DNA from: Neoceratodus forsteri
Taxonomy: Eukaryota; Chordata; Ceratodontiformes; Ceratodontidae
Direction of reading: 5' to 3'
Length of the DNA stretch: 64,000 bases
Assembly (NCBI GenBank): GCA_016271365.2
Contig: CM028129.1
Coordinates: forward strand, 1,005,963,501 to 1,006,027,500
The position numbers and the translations under genes are program-made. The first letter of the stretch is position 1, and each line of letters begins with the position of its first letter. This document shows, piece after piece, positions 32,392-43,684 of the stretch. The notes under the pieces are model-generated. The model ran no database searches. It had not been told where the DNA came from and saw only the letters and a list, made by a program, of their open reading frames with translations.

Positions 32392-33060
32392 AATAAAATA
32401 AAGTATAAAAGTCTCCTGTTCTCTAGTGATTATGCCAGCATGTCAGTCCAGTGTTTGTTTTTGACTGCCCGCTCACCCATCCACCCCCACCAAACAGAAG
32501 CCACTGAAAAGATTCTGTAAGTTTATCTGAACTGTTCCAGTGTGGCCCAATGTGACAAATTGATGAAATAATAAAACAGTGTTCAGTTCTCTAGTGGTTA
32601 TGCCCCATGTCAGTACCATGTTTGTTTTTGACTGCCGGCTCTCCCACCTGCCCTCCCCATCAAATGGAAGCTACTGGAAAGATTTTTTAAGTTTATTTAA
32701 ACTGTTTCAGTGTGGACCAATGTGGCAAATTGTTGAATTAATAAAACAGTGTCCCGTTCTCTAGTGGTGATGCCCCTTGTGAGTCCAGTGTTGTTTTCTT
32801 ACTGCCCGCTCTCCTGCCCACCCTCCCTGTCAAACGGAAGCTACTGAAAATATTTTTAAGTGTATTTAAATTGTTCCAGTATGTTCCAATGCGACAAATT
32901 GATAAATGAATAAAATAGTGTCCCGTTCTCTGCTAGTTATGCCCCATGTCAGTCCTGTTTTGATTTTTGATGGCTCACTCACCCAAACACACAGAAACAG
33001 ATCAAACAATGTTACACAGTCTCCCATTCTCTAGTGGCTATGTCTGCCTGCCCCAACAAA
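32392..33060. repeat. Tandem array, 169-bp unit, about four copies
   Basis: The marker GTTCTCTAGTG (last copies slightly changed) occurs at 32418, 32586, 32756 and 32925, spacing 168, 170 and 169. Each unit contains a TCAGT...TGTTTGTTTTTGACTGCC block, a GAAGC-ACTG-AAAGATT block and an AATAAAACAGTG block. A shortened unit follows at 33026. Confidence 0.85.
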
Positions 33061-33212
33061 AGTAAGCTGAAACTTTAGTGTTTTCTGCCTTGGAGTAACA
33101 GTACTGTGCTGCCCGCTCGCCTGCTCACCCTACCCTTTATTATCCTCCTCCTCTGTTATCCACCAAAAGGTTGGTGCACCAATGTTGTCAGATAATCGAG
33201 GATGCACTGTAT

Positions 33213-33450
33213 ATTTTTTCCTCCTGCCCACCTAACCCTCTCTCCCAGCACCCCCCACCTAAGAATCATAACAGTGACATGGGGGTGCCCAATCCCCCAA
33301 TGTCATGATTAGGAATCTTCAGTCCATTTTCTTTCCTCCCACCCACCCAACCTTCCTTCTCAGCACACCGCACCCCATACACCCCCGGTAATATAACGGT
33401 GACACTGGGGGTGCCAATCCCCAAGTGTTGCAATCAAGAATCCTTGGTCC
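33213..33450. repeat. Two tandem units of about 115 bp
   Basis: CCTCCTGCCCACCTAACCC (33220) and CCTCCCACCCACCCAACC (33335) each start a unit. Both units also have TAACGGTGACA/TAACAGTGACA, GGGGGTGCC-AATCCCC and TC-TC-GTCCATTTT. A partial third unit may begin near 33510. Confidence 0.65.
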
Positions 33451-33589
33451 ATTTTTTTTTGTTAACCCTGCAAAAAGAAAACCATCCATCTATGTCTTTT
33501 GCAGCTGTTACTGTCCCCCCACCTGATCCTCCCACTCAGCACACACCACACTGTACCCCTACCAAGCCCTTACTTACTGATCAGGGGTC

Positions 33590-34627
33590 CAATGCCATAA
33601 TCCTATCTGGACCACAGACATTTCTTCTCTCTTCAAAGCTAGACTGTGAGTTAAAGAAACTGGTATGCGGTTCAATGTATTTCAATGGCATTTTGAATTT
33701 TGTGGCATAACTTGCCATTTCTGCATATTTCTGACCCAAATTTTCAACATGCCTTTTTTGGGACCCCTGCCTCATGAACAACTTCACTGACATTAGGCAA
33801 ATCTGTCCCAAAAGGTGATTTCATGGTCCCTGCACAAAATCACCTTTAAGGCAAGATTTGAAAATGTTCTCTGCCCTTGTTCATATAGCGGGGTCATAAA
33901 AAGGCTATGTTGAAAATTTGGTGTAAAAATATTAAAAAACAACAAAGTTATGAACCTACATTGAATTTTGCAAATGCAGACTCATAACTTTGGTAGTTTT
34001 CAATATTTTTTCTCCAGATTTACAACATAGCCATATATTTACAGCACATCATGAATGTGACAGCTGCCATTTTTCAAATCCTGGCCAAAATGTTTTTTTT
34101 TTATCCTAAAATGTGATTTTGCGGTCCCAGCATGAAATCACTTTTCAGACAGGAGTTGAAAATTGTCTCTGCCCTTGTTCATGAGGCGGGGTCATAAGAA
34201 GACTGTGTTCTAAATTTGGTGTAAACATATTTTTAAAAAAACAAAGTTATGATGCTGTGTTGAATTTTGCAAATGCAGGCTCGTAAGTTTGGTAATGTTC
34301 AATATTTTTACCCCAAATTTTCAACGTAGCCATTTCTTTACAGTACCTCATAAATGTGATGGATGTCATTTTTCAACTCCAGCCCAAAATGTGTTTTTGT
34401 GCCCCAAAAGTTGATTTTGCAGTCCTTGCATGAAATTACCTTTAGCCCAGGAGTTAAACATTTTCTCTGCCCTTCTTTATGAGGCAGGGTCTTAACAAGG
34501 CTATGTTGAAAATTTGGTGTAAAAATATAAAAAAAAATAAATAAATAAGTTTATGAAGCTATGTTACATTTTGCCAACGCGGGCTTGTAACCTTGGTAAT
34601 TTTCAATATTTGTACCCCAAATTCCTC
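33590..34627. repeat. Tandem array, 298-bp unit, about 3.4 copies
   Basis: The marker CTGCCCTTGTTCAT (third copy slightly changed) lies at 33871, 34169 and 34467, exactly 298 apart each time. Shared blocks include GGTGTAAAAATAT, TGAATTTTGCAAATGCAG and TTTTCAATATTT. A partial unit precedes the first marker (CCCAAATTTTCAACATGCC). Confidence 0.85.
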
Positions 34628-35149
34628 GACTGCTGCCCTATTGGCTTTGGCCAGAGTTTGTTAAATATGGGTACCAACATGTTCCATTTCCATCCATGGG
34701 TATACTTCCTGAAATCAGGACAGTGTTAACAATTTTGCTTATTATTGACACCCACTAACCCAGGTTTGACAAGTATGTCTCTACTGGCATGTTATCTTCT
34801 TCAGGTGCCTTAGTACATTTATTATTTCCATGTCTGTAATATAGGCCAACTCTTGTCTACACTATGGGTTGTGAGTTACAATTATTAAAAAAAAAACCTT
34901 GTTGGTTATCTAACTCTGTTTCTGAATTATCATAACATTTTTATAAAAATACCTAAGCAATTGTTGCATGGGAATATGAACTTCTAAAGAGGTTTTATAA
35001 TTTCCTGTTCCATTGGCTGTCAAATACCAAAACAGTTTGTAGTCTGCATTGTTGTTGCTTCTAAGAAGATTTCCTACAAGTTTTTTGCTCATTTTTCTTT
35101 TTTTTTTTGCCTTAGAATTTTTTATGGCTAAGCTACACTTCACTTACCC

Positions 35150-35475
35150 CTTCACTTACTCATGATGTCATATGATGGTTATCAATTATACGGGATAATT
35201 ACACATTGTGTTTCTGACAATTGTTAACCTTATGAACCTATTTTTATTTTGCATGCCTTGCTATACTCTGTATACTTTATATCTATATATAACTATCAGT
35301 GTTTTAATTCCCTGTAATCTTAATTCAATTGTACATAATTTCATGTGTCTTGTATACCTCTGAATGCTGTATCATCGTCTCTTAATATTGTATGCTGTTC
35401 TACCCAGGACCTCCTTGTAAATGAGCTCACTCAACAGAGCCTTTTCCTGGTGAAATAAATAATACAAATACAAAA
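35150..35475 (+). repeat. L2-like LINE 3' end
   Basis: Plus-strand UTR with CTTGTAAATGAGCTCACTCAAC and a GTGAAATAAATAATACAAAT tail, matching the form of LINE-A's 3' end (TTTGTAAATGAGCAG...CTGCTC). It lies inside the minus-strand LINE and has no coding part. Confidence 0.55.
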
Positions 35476-36555
35476 TAATCTACCTTATGTTCTTTACCAC
35501 ATTAATGCCTTCAGTAATAATCTTTTTCTTTTTTGGACAGTGACCTTACGGCCTGTTTAACCTCCTGCTTCTTCTGTTTACAGTTGTCATAAAAACATCC
35601 TTCTCTTTTAACGCCTTTTTTGGGGGATTTCAATATCATATGGGTTCCAGCTTCAGGAATACAGCTTTTTTTTTTAATGTGCATACAGTTGAACATGATT
35701 AATTTCTATTAACTTATTCATTCAAAGTTCTTGCAGCTGGAGGTCCACCTCCGCTATGTTGTTGATTTGTTTGTTCAAGTTACAGTTCCACTTGCTCCTC
35801 TTTTTTGTTCAAAATTTGGAAAAATATTTTTTGTCACTCTTTTCTTCCCTTGGGAATACATCACTTGCCACATCTAGGTCATCCATCTACAATCATGAGG
35901 AAGTGGTCACTTTCCAGTCACAGTATTATTTCAGAGTCACAAAATCAAACGAGTTCCCAGTTTTATTGATTGTATAATCAGTAACCATTTAGCTTACCCT
36001 GCCAAGTGGGAAAAAGTAAAGTTTCCCTTCACATCTTTGCTTAGCCTACCATTTAGAAATGCTGATCCACAGTCTTCCCAAATCTGTCTGTTTTGCCCCA
36101 ACTACATCTCTGTAAGTCTTCTTTGTTCTCCTACCAGGAAAGTATTTGCAAGAAATTTAAGTAATTCCAGCTGTTATTGTCTGCAATTCATTGAATTCCA
36201 CTTTTGCATTAAAGCCCCCAGCAATTAATATTATCAGGTGCGTATTGTCCTGGCTGGAGCGCTGATTTCTTTTAACTGTATCCAGATTTGTTTTTCAATG
36301 TGTAACTTTGCCTTTTGGTGGAACATAATTTTTTTTGTACCAAAAATTGGTCACCCACTAGGAACTCCAAAGAGGTAATAAGACACTATGGATATCTCTT
36401 TGGAATATCCCTGACAGTGCACTTCAATGTGGTTTTTATCAAAATCTCCAAAAATCCCATCACATTTGTTGCCGTATTTCAAATTCTTCAGTAACCATCC
36501 TGAACAGAATTTGTTTTGGCTTCCAACCAGGTCTCTTGTAATAGTACGATATCAA

Positions 36556-36581
36556 ATGTATTGTATTGTATTGTATTGTAA
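36556..36581. repeat. (TGTAT)n microsatellite
   Basis: About five copies of ATTGT/TGTAT, located exactly at the 5' edge of the endonuclease remnant on the minus strand. Confidence 0.8.
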
Positions 36582-37285
36582 GGTCATGTGTCAGATGTGA
36601 CTGAAAAGGGGCAGTGCCCAGTCCACCTCCTAGTTAAAAATAAAACAAACAAATGTTTTCAAAAATGATACAATATCACGCATCGCCATCTTGTTGCCTT
36701 AACTAGTAATAGTCCATGATATTACTGAGATTGCAGATTTCTCATTATTTATTGAACTAAGTCCATTTCAGGTCTCCCCACTACACTCAGATTAATCCTA
36801 AACTGATGTTATCAGATCTCGGGATAATATTTCTGTAAGCCTCTTATTCTGCTTTTCTCTACTTATGTTGGGATTTACCCCCATAGGCAATCAGTATTTT
36901 CAGTACATAGGGCTTTGTATCTATTGTCCATTTCTATAGAAAAATAATATTCATGAATTGCTTCTTTTTTTGTTAATTACCTTCACCTTGATTTAATTGT
37001 GTTTTTCTGGTCCTTCTCTTGTAGTTGGGTGTAAATCACTTCTCAGTATTCTTGTTCTGTATTATTCTTTGAAAGTCCTTTCTTTTTTATCCAATGTGTC
37101 TCTCTTTAGATATTTCCTTTCAGATTGATCTTCTTTAAGAGTTATGTGTCTTTGTACCCTTTTCTTCTTTTTGTTTAAAGTCTCTGTTTCTGGCCCTTTT
37201 TTTACCATGGTCTGCCTAAAAAGATGCACCTTTGCGGGACAGATCAGAGATGCAATTAGAAAGGAAGTAAAGCACATATAATTCT
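36582..37285. other. No gene recognised
   Basis: Mostly AT-rich sequence. One Lys/Glu-rich minus-strand open frame (37062-37277) has low complexity and no family pattern. Nothing else seen. Confidence 0.45.
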
Positions 37286-37290
37286 ATGTT

Positions 37291-37506
37291 GGGGCTAGCA
37301 GTATAGCCTAGAGGTTAGAGTAATGAGCTGTGAATGAGCATGGTACATCCAGCTTACCTAGGTTTGATTCCCACAACATCCATTTACATACTGTGTTACC
37401 CTGAACAAGTCAGTTAACCTCCCCAGAGCTCCCAGGTCCTCCCTGAAAACAGGCCTAGTGCTCAGTGGGCCTTATCCAGTTACCAAAAGAATAAAATAAA
37501 ATAAAA
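37291..37506 (+). mobile_element. tRNA-headed CORE-SINE with L2-like tail
   Basis: The head has a Pol III A box (TAGCCTAGAGGTTAGAGTA region) and a B box GGTTTGATTCCC. The middle TACATACTGTGTTACCCTG...CAAGTCAGTTAACCTCC matches the conserved core of MIR/CORE-SINEs. The 3' part ends TTATCCAGTTACCAAAAGAATAAAATAAAA, like L2 LINE tails, which suggests L2-driven mobility. ATGTT flanks both sides (37286-37290 and 37507-37511) as a short target duplication. Confidence 0.82.
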
Positions 37507-37559
37507 ATGTTCGTCGAGTCTTAGAACAAACCAAAATTGCCCTGTACTACTCTGGGCCA

Positions 37560-38280
37560 AGGAGTTATATCCCAATCTTAAATGGTTCTGCTAAATCACC
37601 CTATACTGTTTAAAATAGTTCACAAGATTCAGCTAAAGGAGACATTATTAATAAACGCCATAAAAGAAGAGATACATATATAGTGTATGGTGAAACATCA
37701 TCCTCCACTGAAATCCATTTTCTATAAAATGTTGTTCTGCCACAGTAGTGATGTCTGTAGTGCAGCAGAATAACTTTTTCTTCTGCTGCACTACAGATGT
37801 CACACAACACCGATCACCACAGAAATGGAATGCTCAACCCGATAGCAGTCGTGGCAAGGTTGTGGACAATTCCATATTATTATTTACATGTAGAATGTAT
37901 TTAGCTCCCTGTGTATCTGAGCAATTTAAGCAGGCTACAAAGAATTTATTGAACTGCACTGCTAGGTTTATCTAATAATGCACCATTTATTTCTAAAGGT
38001 CCTATGACTGTTTCCTTGCCTTTTAAGGAATGTGTGTATCCATAAAGTGCCCTAGGACTTGCATTGTTACAGGCTAATGATAATTTGAACTTTTGCTTAC
38101 TTTTTTAATGGTTAACCTACAACTTTTAAGATGTTTCTTGTACTCCTCATAACTGTTTTAATTTGGGCTAGCCTTTTACATGCTGTATGATCTCTTTTGC
38201 ATATCGATTTGTCACTTAATATTAGTTGTCAACCATTTTGGTCTATGCTTGCAGCGTTGGGCTTTTTTTCTTTTAGGTAC
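37560..38280 (+). repeat. Possible LINE C-terminal fragment
   Basis: Plus-strand residues SEQFKQATKNLLNCTARFI (near 37920-37975) and nearby segments resemble the post-RT region of L2-like LINEs, but stops are frequent. It contains the hairpin at 37754-37797. Assignment is weak. Confidence 0.3.
37754..37797. repeat. Perfect 17-bp inverted repeat
   Basis: TCTGTAGTGCAGCAGAA and TTCTGCTGCACTACAGA pair without mismatch around a 10-nt loop (TAACTTTTTC). Pairing stops sharply outside the arms. Confidence 0.9.
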
Positions 38281-38289
38281 CCATTTAGC

Positions 38290-39140
38290 TTGTAACTCAG
38301 TTAGGTTGTCTTTGAACACTGAACATGTTTCAACTGCTTATTTGGGATGTAGACATCAAAATTCATTCCTAACACGTGAGTCCCCTCTCTTGTCAGGTGA
38401 AGGTCATCACCTTTGAAAAGTCTTCTGTTCCAGCTGCCCCCCAATCCCCTATAAACTGGTGCCCCTGTTCCTGACACAATCTCTTCAACCACCCATTGAA
38501 CTCCTTGATCTCTGCTTCCCTTGTCCTATTCTTTCCATCCTCCCAGCCCCAAACAAAAAGGACTTCAGAAAAGGCTAAGGAAGCCAAGTGCTTCTTGAGT
38601 CTGTCCCCCAGCTTCTGACAGTCCCTCTGCACCATTTCCAAAGGCCAGTTTGCCAGATCATTGGTACCAAGGTGTACCAGCACCCCCCCCACTATCCTCC
38701 CCATCATTTCCCAATTTTGGATGGCTGATGCTCCAGACAGGCATCTAACCACCCCTCTTACCTATCACCCTCTCCAACCCTCTAGCAATAGAGTCCCCTA
38801 AGACTAGAATTCTCTTTCATAACTTCTGCTCCCCTGTCACCACGTCTCCGTTCCTGTCAGCACCACCTGGCTCATGGTCACTCCTGCTCAAGTCAGGCAA
38901 CTGAGCCTGTTCCAGAGGCACAAAGAGGTTTGCCATTGGTACCTCATGGAAAGAACTGACTGTTGTGTGACCATCCTTGCCATCTGATCTCCTCCTGCTG
39001 CCCCTCAACACCACTCTCCACCCCCCCCGGGCCAGTGGGCCTCTAAGGAAGTGGGGTTGCACAGAATGGACACAAGCTTAGTTGGAGTCACAGCTGAAAC
39101 ATTTCCTCCCTAGCTGCTGAGGTCCTGCAAATAGGTCAGT
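38290..39140 (-). pseudogene. CR1 ORF1 with SGNH esterase domain
   Basis: All landmarks of a GDSL/SGNH hydrolase are present on the minus strand: RILVLGDSIARGLERVIG with the nucleophile Ser (about 38787-38798), HLGTNDLA (about 38658-38669), a FSEVLFVWGWEDG block, EFNGWLKRLCQEQGHQFIG, and DDLHLTREG with the catalytic Asp/His (about 38396-38410). Esterase domains of this form are described from ORF1 of CR1-like LINEs. A frame change lies near 38755, another near 38410, and there is a stop between the first two blocks. The endonuclease and RT that should follow are missing, so the element is truncated. Not a host lipase gene. Confidence 0.8.
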
Positions 39141-39955
39141 GTCCCCTTCTCCAAAGTATAACCTTGGAGATGAGTGCCCCATAATCCCTACAGCTAACTG
39201 CCTCTCCACTCACCCAGTACTCCATTCCAGTCCATTAAACGACTTTGCTATATGTCTACAGTTAAGTTACTTAGCAGTATGTAATACTAGGCTAAGATGT
39301 CTTCATGCACTGCTGCCTCTTACATTGATTTATAAGACAAAGAAAAAATAAATGCATTATAATAATCACACAACTATAATCTCCAAAAAATATAATAGAA
39401 AGAACGTTTAGAAATACTTAGCTTCTCAGAAGATTCCAAATTCTGCCAAAGATTTGAAAAGGTTAATAATGTTAGTAAAACCACAATACATCTTAAAAAC
39501 TTATAGTACTTGACCCACATTTTGTGATGCAGCAACAGTGTAAAATAACAAAACCCTGAGTACCAAATACCATCTTGTGTAGTCAAACATGAAGATATAT
39601 TCTACAGAAATTGCTGTGATACTAAAATCTGCCCTCTAAAAGTAGAACACACTTTGTACTGAGGATTCACCTTGTACTGCACTCTACCAGGGGGTGTAAA
39701 ATGCTAAAAGTTGCAGCAGTTCAGTGCTTAAATGGTCCAATTAAAAATAAGTGCAAGTGTTTGTGCAAAAATTGGTGAACAATAGACAAAAAGGGCTTCT
39801 GAGTAATAACCTAACTACTCACTAAGAGTAACAATGTACCTTTTTACTAAAAAAGTCATGCCTTTTAAATGGGAACAGTCAGCACAAAGTACCCCATACT
39901 CAAGTGCGGGGCTGGTCCCGGTGTGCACTTTGTGGACAAAAACATTTTGGTTTAC
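39141..39955. other. No gene recognised
   Basis: Low-complexity and AT-rich sequence with short unrelated open frames. An AAAAAATAAATGC-like A-rich end near 39345 could be the tail of an eroded retroelement. Confidence 0.4.
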
Positions 39956-39959
39956 TTAC

Positions 39960-40333
39960 TGTTTACTGTAGTAGATTATATCAGACCAATTTTGCTTAGT
40001 TGTAGGCTGACATCTTATTTTAATACAAATCCCTGAATCCCCTGCAGTTGGCATCAGAGCAGTAAGCAGCTCTGGGAGATTCAATAAGTGCACAGTAGAG
40101 CTTTTATAGCCTTTGATCATGTGTTTTCCAGGGCTGCTTTTCTCCAGGGACTAAATACAGTTCTCTGTGACTGTACCTAGTGTGGTGATAGGTGGTACTG
40201 TGGCATAGGCAGCCTGTCTAGTCTACTGTGTGATCTCTGGGAGGAACTAGCCAGAGAAACTTCCGGTTAATAAAGTAGTTGCCATCTTGCATTCAACCTG
40301 TGTGCAGCATGGTTCTTAGCAGCACACATGGCA
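39960..40333 (+). repeat. LTR 3' part (probable Gypsy)
   Basis: GTTAATAAAGTAGTTGCC followed by CAACCTGTGTGCAGCA and an end at ...CAGCACACA looks like R/U5 of an LTR with its polyadenylation signal. The left edge cannot be placed. Confidence 0.4.
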
Positions 40334-40640
40334 TGGTGTCAGAAGTGAACAGAATCAGCCCCACACAGTGAGAGCCAAGCCATCAACAGGGAGGCCAAGC
40401 GGCAACCAGGCACTAACCTGTCACTGGGATAAAAAGCAGCACAGCAGTAGTTGTGCAGCACCTGACAGAGGAAAAAAAAAGCAGGAGCAGAACTGAAGCC
40501 CATCCAACTGGCAAGGCTGCTCCATTACTGTTCTTCTTAACTACCATGGGGAGAGGGGGTTCTTCCTTCCTTCCTCACAGTAGTCAGCTGGGAGCTGGAG
40601 GTCCAGAAAAGGCAGGCTGTTTAAAAGGAAAAAAGTAATT
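40334..40640 (+). other. Primer-binding-like site and leader of a Gypsy element
   Basis: TGGTGTCAGAAGTG at 40334 directly follows the LTR end. A TGGTGTCAGAAGTGG-type sequence is common just inside Gypsy LTRs. The following 300 bp have no long frame before an L2-like LINE takes over. No gag or pol was found downstream, so the element is truncated. Confidence 0.4.
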
Positions 40641-42252
40641 TATCTTACAGAGAATAAAGAGAAATTGAAACTTGGCTGGAATGAAGCAAGCTTGCGAAAT
40701 GAAAGTGCTTGGAGAACTGAAACATTTAAAGAGACAGTCATCAATTTTACTGAAGTGTACAAAACAACTTAAAGTGACTTTATTCAGTGCAGTGTTGTGA
40801 TTAAGCAATGGCAGCAACCTGAACCTTTTTATTTTGCCAACGCAGATGACTTTCCAAAAAGGCTGACCATTGAGTAAACTGTTAGAAAAGATAATAAATG
40901 AACAAATCACATAATATCCCAAGGTCAATGGACTTCACTCTCCAGAGCAGCATGACTTTTGGAAGTCTTTTTGTACCGGTACTGCACTGGCATGTTTTAC
41001 AGACCACACCTTAAGATCCATGGATCTCAGTAAACTAACTGGTGCTTTTTTTGTTGACCTGTTGAAGGCATTTGAATTGTTAAATCATGCCATGCTGCCC
41101 CGGAGATTGAAGGACATTGGCCTGGTAGAAACCCCCTGTATGTGGTTTCATAGTTATCCATTTTAGGACCCCTGTTGTTTTCATTATACATTGACCCATT
41201 TCAAAAATTCCTTCTCAGTCGAGTCTGTTATTATATGCAGATGATATCATTCTTATCACAAGTTCAGCATCAGTGGATAAAATTAATTCATCCTTGAATT
41301 ATGATTTTTCTGCCCTAAATGGCTGGCTGATTCAGCATCGCTTAATGTCAAATACAAAGACAATGCAGTGTATTCTGTTTGGATCAAAACCCAAGCTAAA
41401 TAAATGTAAACCATTGCAAGTATTTGATCTGGCTGGTACGATGATGCAACAGGTAAATGAACTGAAATATGTTGGAGTCCTGCCTTTTCATCTCATATAA
41501 AGAAAACAGTTAACCAGAAGCTAGGTGCTTTATATAGAATTAAGGACTGCTTAACTAGAGAAAAGCCAGGGAATCTGTCTCAAAATGTGTACTCCTGCCC
41601 ATGTTATATTATAATTACATTTTACTCACAATGCTAACATGCAATGATTTAAATTTAGTTAATAAGACATTTAATGCAGTCTGTCAATCTGTAACATTAA
41701 AACTGTACAATGCCCGTCATTGTATATTCTACAATGAACTTGGATGGTTACCACCAAAGTTACATTTTTCTTATAATTTGGGTTGTTTACTTAACATAAT
41801 GAGACTTGGACATCAATCTCCAGTATTTATTCTTATTGAAATTAAAAAAGAAGGTAGAACATTAAGGTCTTCATTAACTACCCATTTAATCCTACTGAAG
41901 ATCTCAACCAGGATGGGAGAGCAGGATTTCTCAATGCAGGCACCTAAGCTGTGGAATGCTATGCCTCAACATTGTGTAGAAGCAAACAATCATGCAAATT
42001 TTAAAACTGAGTTAAAATTTTATTTGCAGGAACAAACTATTTGTAAATGTTATTTAATTGTGAGTTATTGTGTATTGTATGCACTATTTGTTGCCTATTG
42101 TATACATTCATTGTATTACTGTATCATCTAAGCCACATATTTAGTGGCTCCAGGTCATTCCTGGCAAATGGGCCTTGGCCCAGTGTGCGTACCAGGTTAA
42201 CAAAGTGATAAATAAAATAAATAAATAAAATAAAATAAATAAATAAATAAAC
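40640..42252 (+). mobile_element. L2-like LINE, 5'-truncated
   Basis: The RT region is frame-broken. The active site reads LLYADDIIL at about 41231-41257, followed by FSALNGWLIQHRLMSNTKT and NELKYVGV. A 176-residue open stretch (41601-42131) covers the C-terminal part: ARHCIFYNELGWLPPKLHF and APKLWNAMPQHCVEANN. The 3' UTR has a GGGCCTTGGCCC hairpin (42170-42181) and ends GTTAACAAAGTGATAAATAAAA with an (AAAT)n tail to 42252. The 5' edge near 40640 is approximate. Confidence 0.8.
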
Positions 42253-42255
42253 CCA

Positions 42256-42690
42256 AGAGTGGCAAGAGATGTGCAAGAGAACTGCACGGATAACCTCCTT
42301 GCATATCAGGAAGGAATATGCTTGGAATTTGACCCTTTTGCACCCTGGTGATTACTGCTTACTGTAACACCACAAGGGGGGGGGCACAGCTGGTGCCTAT
42401 GCGGATCAAATTGTGCCACCCAGACACATAAAATGTGGGACTGCTTTATCATTAGGCCATTCTTAATGGAAGTGGAGGAGGAAATCAGAGAAGTAATGGG
42501 CCTGGAGAGCGTGCTCAATAGATCCCTTTATTTCTTACTACAGTTCCCTGGAAACTGCAAAGAGATACACAACTGTCATATACTCAGGATATATCTTATT
42601 GATGTGTAAGAAAGCAACCATATGGAAATGGTTACCCTCTGCCCCCCCCCCAGTGGGAGAGTGGAGGGACATGTTAATTTAATTTACATA
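42256..42690 (+). repeat. L1/Tx1 ORF2 C-terminal fragment
   Basis: Plus-strand translation gives THKMWDCFIIRPFLMEVEEE followed by IREVMGLESVLNRSLYFLLQ, and then KATIWKWLPSAPPPVGEWRD. This is the hMxWxCPxIxPFWxEV pattern at the C-terminus of L1-group ORF2, downstream of the Cys motif. The rest of the element is absent. It starts right after the tail of the L2-like LINE, which suggests that the L2 was inserted into it or beside it. Confidence 0.65.
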
Positions 42691-42849
42691 CAAGGTTAGA
42701 AGAAGAGGCTAGAAGGGGAAGGAGTCAGATTCATTTCAGTGCAGTACCTGCTCATTGCTCCTTTCATTGCTTATTGTTGATTTCACTTGGTAACAGGTCA
42801 TTTTTTTTACTACTTATAAGGGGCTAGCAGGAAATTGTTTTGGGGCTGT

Positions 42850-43113
42850 TGACAATCTGAAACCTAGTCTGGTGTGCTTTAAGTGGGGCTGTTATTTATT
42901 TGAATTAGAAACCTATTTCTTCTGATTTCAAACTTATTTTGGTATACTTTTGGTGGTGCTGTTATTTCTTTGAACTGAAAACCTATTTCTTTTAATTTCA
43001 AGCCTATTTTAGTGTGCTTTTGGTGAGGCTGTTGTTTCCTTGAATTGGAAATCTATTTCTTCTGGTTTTAAGCCTATTTTGGTGTGCCTTTAGTATGGCT
43101 GTTATTTCTTTGC
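42850..43113 (+). repeat. 70-bp tandem repeat, about 3.7 copies
   Basis: The marker GTGTGCTTTnnGTGGGGCTG (with variants) recurs at 42872, 42942, 43012 and 43082, exactly 70 apart. Each unit also has TTATTTCTTTGAA-TG-AAACC and TATTTCTTCTGATTTCAAGCC. It lies about 0.57 kb upstream of CR1 ORF1 and may be its 5' UTR promoter repeat. Confidence 0.85.
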
Positions 43114-43684
43114 TGTCTTTACATGCTACAAATTTTGTCCACCCTCCCACCCGCACTCTTAATTAAATGCCCTGTTAAATATGATTGACAGGAGCCAAGC
43201 ACAGGGAATAGCAGGGGCTATAGAGTAGGAGGGATATAAGAAGGAGTAAGCACGCCCTCTGTACAAGTGTTTGAACTCATTTTTTGTTGTTGTTTTCCTT
43301 CTTTCTAAAATTATCTGAGTGATCAGTGGCAAGATTTTTGGGACAGTGGACTGATAAAGTTGTTTCTGTCTTTTCCTGCTCTTTGAAATTATCGGATGGA
43401 TCAGTGACACAATTTTGACAAGAAGCTGTTTCTGGGTGTATTTCATTGATATCAAAGGAATTTGAGCACACTTACTCAAAGCAACTTGAGTCCATAATCA
43501 TAGCAGAGGCATAGTTAAAGCAATTTTGTAAAAGAGGGAGTGAGAAGAAAAAAGCTACAGTGTACAAAAGGGAAAAAACATCAAAGCAAAGGGTTGGTGC
43601 ATAAAAGAATAAAGAACAGAAGACACAGAAAGATTAAGGAAATGATAGGCAGAAAAAGATGATGGGCATTGTGCAACGTAGTGG

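Larger units (their letters stand above)
31850..34627. other. 2.8-kb insert rich in tandem repeats
   Basis: This stretch separates RT segments of one LINE and contains three successive tandem arrays with different units. It has no open frame of known type. No clear terminal inverted repeats, LTRs or target duplication could be identified. It could be a non-autonomous element that captured satellites, a satellite expanded in place, or several insertions. Confidence 0.55.
31350..36557 (-). mobile_element. Decayed LINE (Jockey-like), split by two insertions
   Basis: Reading the minus strand: endonuclease start FDIVLLQETWL at about 36530, further endonuclease sequence down to about 35750, and a KQKKQEVKQAVRSLSKKEKDY segment (35511-35696). 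Then the pre-RT segment SKKLVGNLLRSNN...FWYLTANG (34910-35143), TDMEIINVLRHLKK, and, after the insert, NY-SISFINILVTIFG and a QAGFRKHYNTLDH-type block (31450-31810). The order of domains shows one element. It carries an insert at 31850-34627 and a plus-strand LINE tail at about 35150-35475. Clade is uncertain. Confidence 0.6.

Noticed and set aside
32392..34627. CRISPR array or rRNA-type repeat
   Set aside because: Units of 169 to 298 bp without short direct repeats and unique spacers, in a vertebrate genome.
38290..39140. Host lipase or acetylhydrolase gene
   Set aside because: Same layout as ORF1 of the CR1 at 43685-44600, no introns or start context, and stops in frame.
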